A DNA stretch of 64,000 nucleotides. It comes from Elymus sibiricus (Eukaryota; Streptophyta; Magnoliopsida; Poales; Poaceae). The stretch is from the NCBI GenBank assembly GCA_039707655.1, contig CM077665.1, positions 442,059,531 through 442,123,530 of the forward strand, in the 5' to 3' direction. Positions 59,971 through 64,000 of this stretch are shown one piece after another. The position numbers and the translations under genes were made by a program. How positions within the stretch are numbered: position 1 is the stretch's first letter; each line of letters starts with the position of its first letter. The notes below the pieces were generated by a model. That model made no database searches, was not told the DNA's origin, and worked only from the letters and a program-made list of their open reading frames with translations.

Positions 59971-60093
59971 AACCAATGCGTGCTTTAGTACCACCTCACG
60001 TATATGTTTTAAATTCAAACTGAAGGCGTAAACTCACGGGAAAAAGCGTATTGTGACGGTGAACCCACGGAGTCAATCCGTGCTTTATTATTA
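59971..60093 (+). repeat. 123-bp direct repeat, copy 2
   Basis: Partner of 58032-58154. It ends about 550 bases before the start codon of the GT8 gene and so forms part of its distal promoter. Confidence 0.88.
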
Positions 60094-60642
60094 TTAGGGA
60101 AAGATTTAAAAAATAAAAAAATTAGGGAAAGATAAATCGGACGAACACTGCTTTGACTAATGTGACCGAGACTGACCTGACCAGGGTTAACCCCACCAGA
60201 AGCAACCAGCCAGTATGATTACGGTGAAGTAACCCTGGTCTTCCACGTGCCGCGCGTACTGTACGTCTGTACTAGTCTACGGGGGTACGAAGCGTACTCC
60301 TACTTGAGCAGCTCCATTCTCGGCGTCTCCTCTGCTACTCCCTCCCAGCTCCACCTTTCCCACTCCCGTCTCTCGGAAGCCAACCTGCCTCTGCCTGCAA
60401 TCACGGAGGAGAAACAAAAAACAAAGAGACACCAGCGCCGCCCCAGCTCCAGCTCCAGCTCCCGAGACAGCTCACCGGCGGCCAGCGGCCAGCGACCGAC
60501 CCCTCCCCCGCCCATTCCCGCGGCGCCCCCCCTCCGTCCGACCGCCCGCCCGCCGCCGCCTGGTGATGCTACGGGCCCCTGGCCCCGCCGCGGCGATCCC
60601 GGCTCGCAGCTAGATCTGGCCCGCGGGAGGTTCCCGGGCGGC
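60094..60642 (+). promoter_or_regulatory. GT8 promoter and 5' leader region
   Basis: The AT-rich start, with attagggaaagat twice in 36 bases, changes to GC-rich DNA. A G-box core CACGTG at 60244-60249 is a light- and stress-related bZIP/bHLH site in plants. From about 60320 the sequence is C-rich and pyrimidine-rich, like a cereal 5' UTR. I see no clear TATA box. The start of transcription is not visible from sequence. Confidence 0.45.
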
Positions 60643-60974
60643 ATGGGGCGGCTCGCGGGGCTGCGGTGGCTCCTCGTGCTGTGGTTGGCGGCGGGGGCGC
60701 TGGCCGCGGACGCGGAGGATAACAGGGCGGCCGTCGGGGCGCCGGGGCCGCGCCGGCACGCGTACGCGGCGATGATGTACATGGGCACGCCCCGCGACTA
60801 CGAGTTCTACGTGGCCACGCGCGTCATGATGCGCTCGCTGCGCGGGTTCGGCGCCGACGCCGACCGCGTCGTGATCGCCTCGCTCGACGTCCCGCCCAGC
60901 TGGGTCCAGGCGCTGTAAGCCCTTCCCCCCTGTCGTCTTCTTGCCTTGGATCGTTGGGTGGTGCCAAAAATTTC

Positions 60975-61011
<37 letters not shown>

Positions 61012-63938
61012 TATTCGATGCCTAGCTTGGTTGCTTGAGTATTTCTGTTTCTTCAGCCTCCTGTTGCCTCACTGGTTGACTTCGTGCTTGGTTCGTTGCT
61101 TGCTGCATATTTATAGCCATATCTATGTTCTGTTAGTACTAACTTGGGTAGTTCCATGCCGTATTTGATTCGAGCCTCCTCTGTTTCGTCTGAACTTTGG
61201 GTTCTCAGTGGAACGCCTTCGTTGGTACCCAACGCCGATTGATGATTATTTGATTATACTTCGCGAAAATATTAGTAATTATTTGATCGATTTGATGTTA
61301 CAGTGTATGGATATTCGTCCTTTTCTTCTTATTTGGTTCAAATTCGATTTTCTTTCGGTACAACTCTTTGAACATACACATTGGGTATCCGGTATTAAAG
61401 GTGGCGCTCTTCTGTTGCTGAAATATGTAAAGTTCTTACAGTTTTATGTGACATTTCCGTGAACAGTTTTGGCGCGCGGATCCTTTTCGCATTGTCCTGT
61501 TGGTTACTGTTTCTTCCAGTACTTCCGGATGCACAGACGAGATACAGTATATGTTAACTTGCTTGCTTCTTGGAAATGGTCTTCTCTAATGGTTACTATC
61601 TTTCAGTCGGTAGCTCTCATATGCATGTTGATCCAGTGGCACAAAGTCATTGGAGTTTGTTAAGAATAATACCTCATCTGCGTTTTGAAATATTTGTGGA
61701 TAAATCGCGAGGCCGGAGCTGCGAATTTCCACCACCAATTTGCACACATTTTACCTACCTTATTGTTAACCAGTATTTCATCACTGTAGAACAGTTCGTG
61801 TTAGACCACTGATTTGGTGCTTCTGTTTGTTATTTGCTGAAAGTCGCAAGGTTTGACCAATCAACGTTCTACAACTCTACTTGTTAACTGATTGTGACCT
61901 GCATATAGTTGTAAAAATCTTTTTTTCAGTTGGGTATACGTGTTTTCCTGTGTTGTCCTGGTTTAAGGGCATGAACTATGGTGGCATATGGATACAGCTG
62001 CCCCACGAAAAAAAGTAGCTTGAGGCAACTACATCGATTTTTTCTTCCCAATGCAAGCTACTACTAGTGGGCCTCATCAAGGAATAGAAAATAGAGACTT
62101 TAGTACACATGCATCTCTACTCTTCACTTCAACTTTTTCAGCTTTGTACACCGGACAACACTTCTTCTCCCAAGCACCCGTCTCATGCACAGGATCCCGT
62201 TTCCCCATCCGAACCTATTTCTCCTGACATCCGATCCTACATGGCATGCGGGGCATCACCCTGGGGCTATGCATTGGCCATGCCCTAAGTGACCACATCT
62301 GGATGTCAGACTAGGTTGATTTATCTCTGTTATGGCTTGTTAGTCCTTGCCTACGAGATTATGGTTTCAGAAAATTCTAGCTTTGTTTTGTGGAATTGGC
62401 GAGTTTTCTCAATATCTTGGTATCCAAAACTTTCTCCCCTGTTCCAGCGAATATCAGCCTGTAAAGTGTTGTTGAGTCTGGGCATTTCCGTAAGTGGGCT
62501 TTAATACATGGACAACCGATTGAATCTGATACGAAAATATCACTTGAAGTTGGTAGTTGTTTCGGGGTTCGAAGCTTACTACATCTGATCCTGTATTACT
62601 AATGCATAAATAAATAACTGAAGGTATTTTCTTGTGATGCCTCATGCTATTGCTAGAATTCACATGTATTCTGAAGCAAAACATGCAACATACACAAATT
62701 TCTGTTAAATATACTTAAATCTGGAATGTACCCTTTTTTTGGTATGCAGAGTCTTGATTCTGTTATTTATTTATATGCATCTCCAACTGTTTCTGTAGGA
62801 AAGATGATGGTGTGAAGGTGGTCTCTGTGGATAATTTGAAGAATCCTTATGAAAAACAAGAAAACTTCAACTCACGATTCAAGTTGACCTTAAACAAGTT
62901 GTATGCTTGGAGCTTAGTTTCGTATGATCGAGTTGTTATGCTAGACTCTGACAATATGTTTCTCCAGAACACTGATGAATTATTTCAGTGTGGCCACTTC
63001 TGTGCTGTCTTCATCAACCCTTGCATCTTCCATACAGGCCTCTTTGTACTGAAGGTAGGGTTACTAAATCAACACACATCTCATTTCTTCGGTAAAATTT
63101 ATTATCTTTTTACAGATCTAAAATTGTGTTATTGCTTTGTTATTTGCAATTGTTTGTGATTGTGTATGGATGCTTCGTTTGTTGTTCAGTACTTCAGCTT
63201 AGGAGTGATCTAGCTGTCATTTGAAACTTCGTACTACCTTGTTTGTTCTGTTGGGTTAAATATAGATCTTTGTGTTTCTGTTGTCAACTTGTTTAGTACA
63301 GTTTGTTTGTTTACCTAGTTCTGTTTGAACTTTGAAGCTGGAAGCTGACAATGGATTTCACAAATTTTATAGGGATTGTAGATTGTACTTTCTTTGTAGG
63401 CCTTTTTCGAAACATAAATGTATTTATCCAAGACGTGTGATGCATAAGTTGTCAATTACGTATTGTGTAGACTAACTTACGTACTCCCTCTGATCCATAT
63501 AAATTGCTGCTTTGTACTAAATCAGCGACAATTTATATGGATCGGAGGGAGTAGAAAAATTTGGGCCCATCTTCGTGGTGTAGGACTGGTCTTTGTTATA
63601 AAACATTGAAACCCCTTTGTTATGTACCCACACAATTGTTGTTGACATTCTCACAGTTATTAACCATTTTCTTTCTGGTCTTTTTTTTTTACGAAAAGCA
63701 CGACTATTCTTATTGATCTATTTCTTTTGTTTCTAGCCCTCTATGGATGTTTTTAAGAACATGCTACATGAGCTAGCTGTTGGCCGTGAAAACCCAGATG
63801 GCGCAGATCAGGGCTTTCTTGCTAGCTATTTCCCAGACTTGCTTGATCAACCAATGTTCCATCCACCAACTAATGGTACCAAACTTGAAGGAAATTATCG
63901 CCTTCCTCTAGGCTATCAGATGGATGCATCTTATTATT
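60643..63938 (+). CDS. GT8 glycosyltransferase (PGSIP7/8-like), 5' part
   Basis: Exons 60643-60914, 62799-63054 and 63737-63938 join with GT-AG introns and keep the frame; about 243 residues are visible and the rest lies beyond the window. Residues 1-21 (RWLLVLWLAAGALA) look like a signal peptide or anchor. HAYAAMMYMGTPRDYEFYV opens the GT8 fold. NFNSRFKLTLNKLYAW, VVMLDSDNMFL (DxD metal site, Asp140 and Asp142), INPCIFHTGLFVL and GADQGFLASYFPDLLDQP follow. In the GT8 family the DxD holds Mn and the sugar nucleotide, and the enzymes act in the Golgi. The plant PGSIP7/8 clade is annotated as probable glucuronosyltransferase; its acceptor is uncertain. The frame is open back to 60247 and has an ATG there, but the 60643 start gives the family-like N-terminus. 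No lesion is seen. Confidence 0.9.
60977..61011 (+). repeat. Run of 35 C in GT8 intron 1
   Basis: An uninterrupted C homopolymer 62 bases after the splice donor. On the other strand it is a G-run able to form a quadruplex. Its length is uncertain because sequencing slips on such runs. Confidence 0.75.
61967..62285. mobile_element. Tourist/Harbinger-like MITE in GT8 intron 1
   Basis: The left end GGGCATGAACTATGG and the reverse of the right end GGGCATGGCCAATGC are imperfect inverted termini. TAA flanks both sides (61964-61966 and 62286-62288). It is 319 bp and non-coding. Confidence 0.75.
63484..63551. mobile_element. 68-bp Stowaway MITE in GT8 intron 2
   Basis: CTCCCTCTGATCCATATAAA at the left pairs with TTTATATGGATCGGAGGGAG at the right with one mismatch. 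TA lies on each side (63482-63483 and 63552-63553). It is close to the minimum size, almost only terminal arms. Confidence 0.88.
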
Positions 63939-64000
63939 GTGAGTATGACTACTGGTAAAACCATTATTCAATATGCCTATGCATATTCTTGGCTAAGACT
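63939..64000 (+). other. Start of GT8 intron 3
   Basis: The donor GTGAGT at 63939 follows a split Tyr codon in DASYY. The next exon is outside the window. Confidence 0.75.

Overview
The window is nuclear DNA of a Triticeae grass (wheat, Aegilops, barley or a close relative). The evidence is its repeat content: Copia elements with Angela/BARE/WIS-type LTRs (ends TGTTGGAAATATGCCC), Gypsy elements with Sabrina-type LTRs (starts TGATACGTCTCC, tRNA-Asp primer sites), PIF/Harbinger, CACTA and Stowaway elements, and a plant GT8 glycosyltransferase gene with GT-AG introns. I see no CRISPR array, operon, rRNA or tRNA gene. All family names come from recognition, not from a search.

Positions 1 to about 52,120 are a nest of transposons whose layers can be peeled apart by target-site duplications (TSDs). 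The substrate is PIF/Harbinger DNA: element X with a broken transposase (5305-5413 continued at 38044-39159) and, beside it, element Y (39411-52119) with a broken ORF1. Into X went Gypsy S1 (+; only its 3' part is inside, ending at 5304) and Gypsy S2 (-; 5414-38038, TSD GGTAT). Into S2 went Copia A1 (-; 8308-33640, TSD ATAAA). Into the 3' LTR of A1 went a CACTA transposon (9464-26232). Into the CACTA went Gypsy S3 (-; 19013-25754, TSD GTCGA). Y was separately hit by Copia A2 (-; 39517-48126, TSD CGCCC) and by a Gypsy element that survives as a solo LTR (49076-50650). Every retroelement coding region I could read is broken or incomplete.

The most unusual part is the CACTA element. Without S3 it has about 10 kb and no recognisable transposase. 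Instead it carries a WRN-type 3'-5' exonuclease pseudogene with its own leader, a short GC-rich ORF with a TATA box, an array of roughly 510-bp tandem repeats, two decayed alanine-rich ORFs and a B3-domain pseudogene. It looks like a non-autonomous carrier of host-like gene fragments.

From about 52.1 kb the character changes to low-copy DNA with small elements: a 337-bp foldback, Stowaway and Harbinger MITEs, a 26-bp poly-T insertion with an 18-bp TSD, and a nearly perfect 123-bp direct repeat 1.9 kb apart. This leads to the one apparently intact host gene, at 60643-63938 and beyond: a GT8 glycosyltransferase of the plant PGSIP7/8 type. Three exons are visible and the rest lies past the window. 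Its introns hold a Tourist-like MITE, a 68-bp Stowaway MITE and a run of 35 C.

The contents do not act as one pathway. What links them is insertion history: each layer broke the one beneath, and the gene sits at the edge of the nest.
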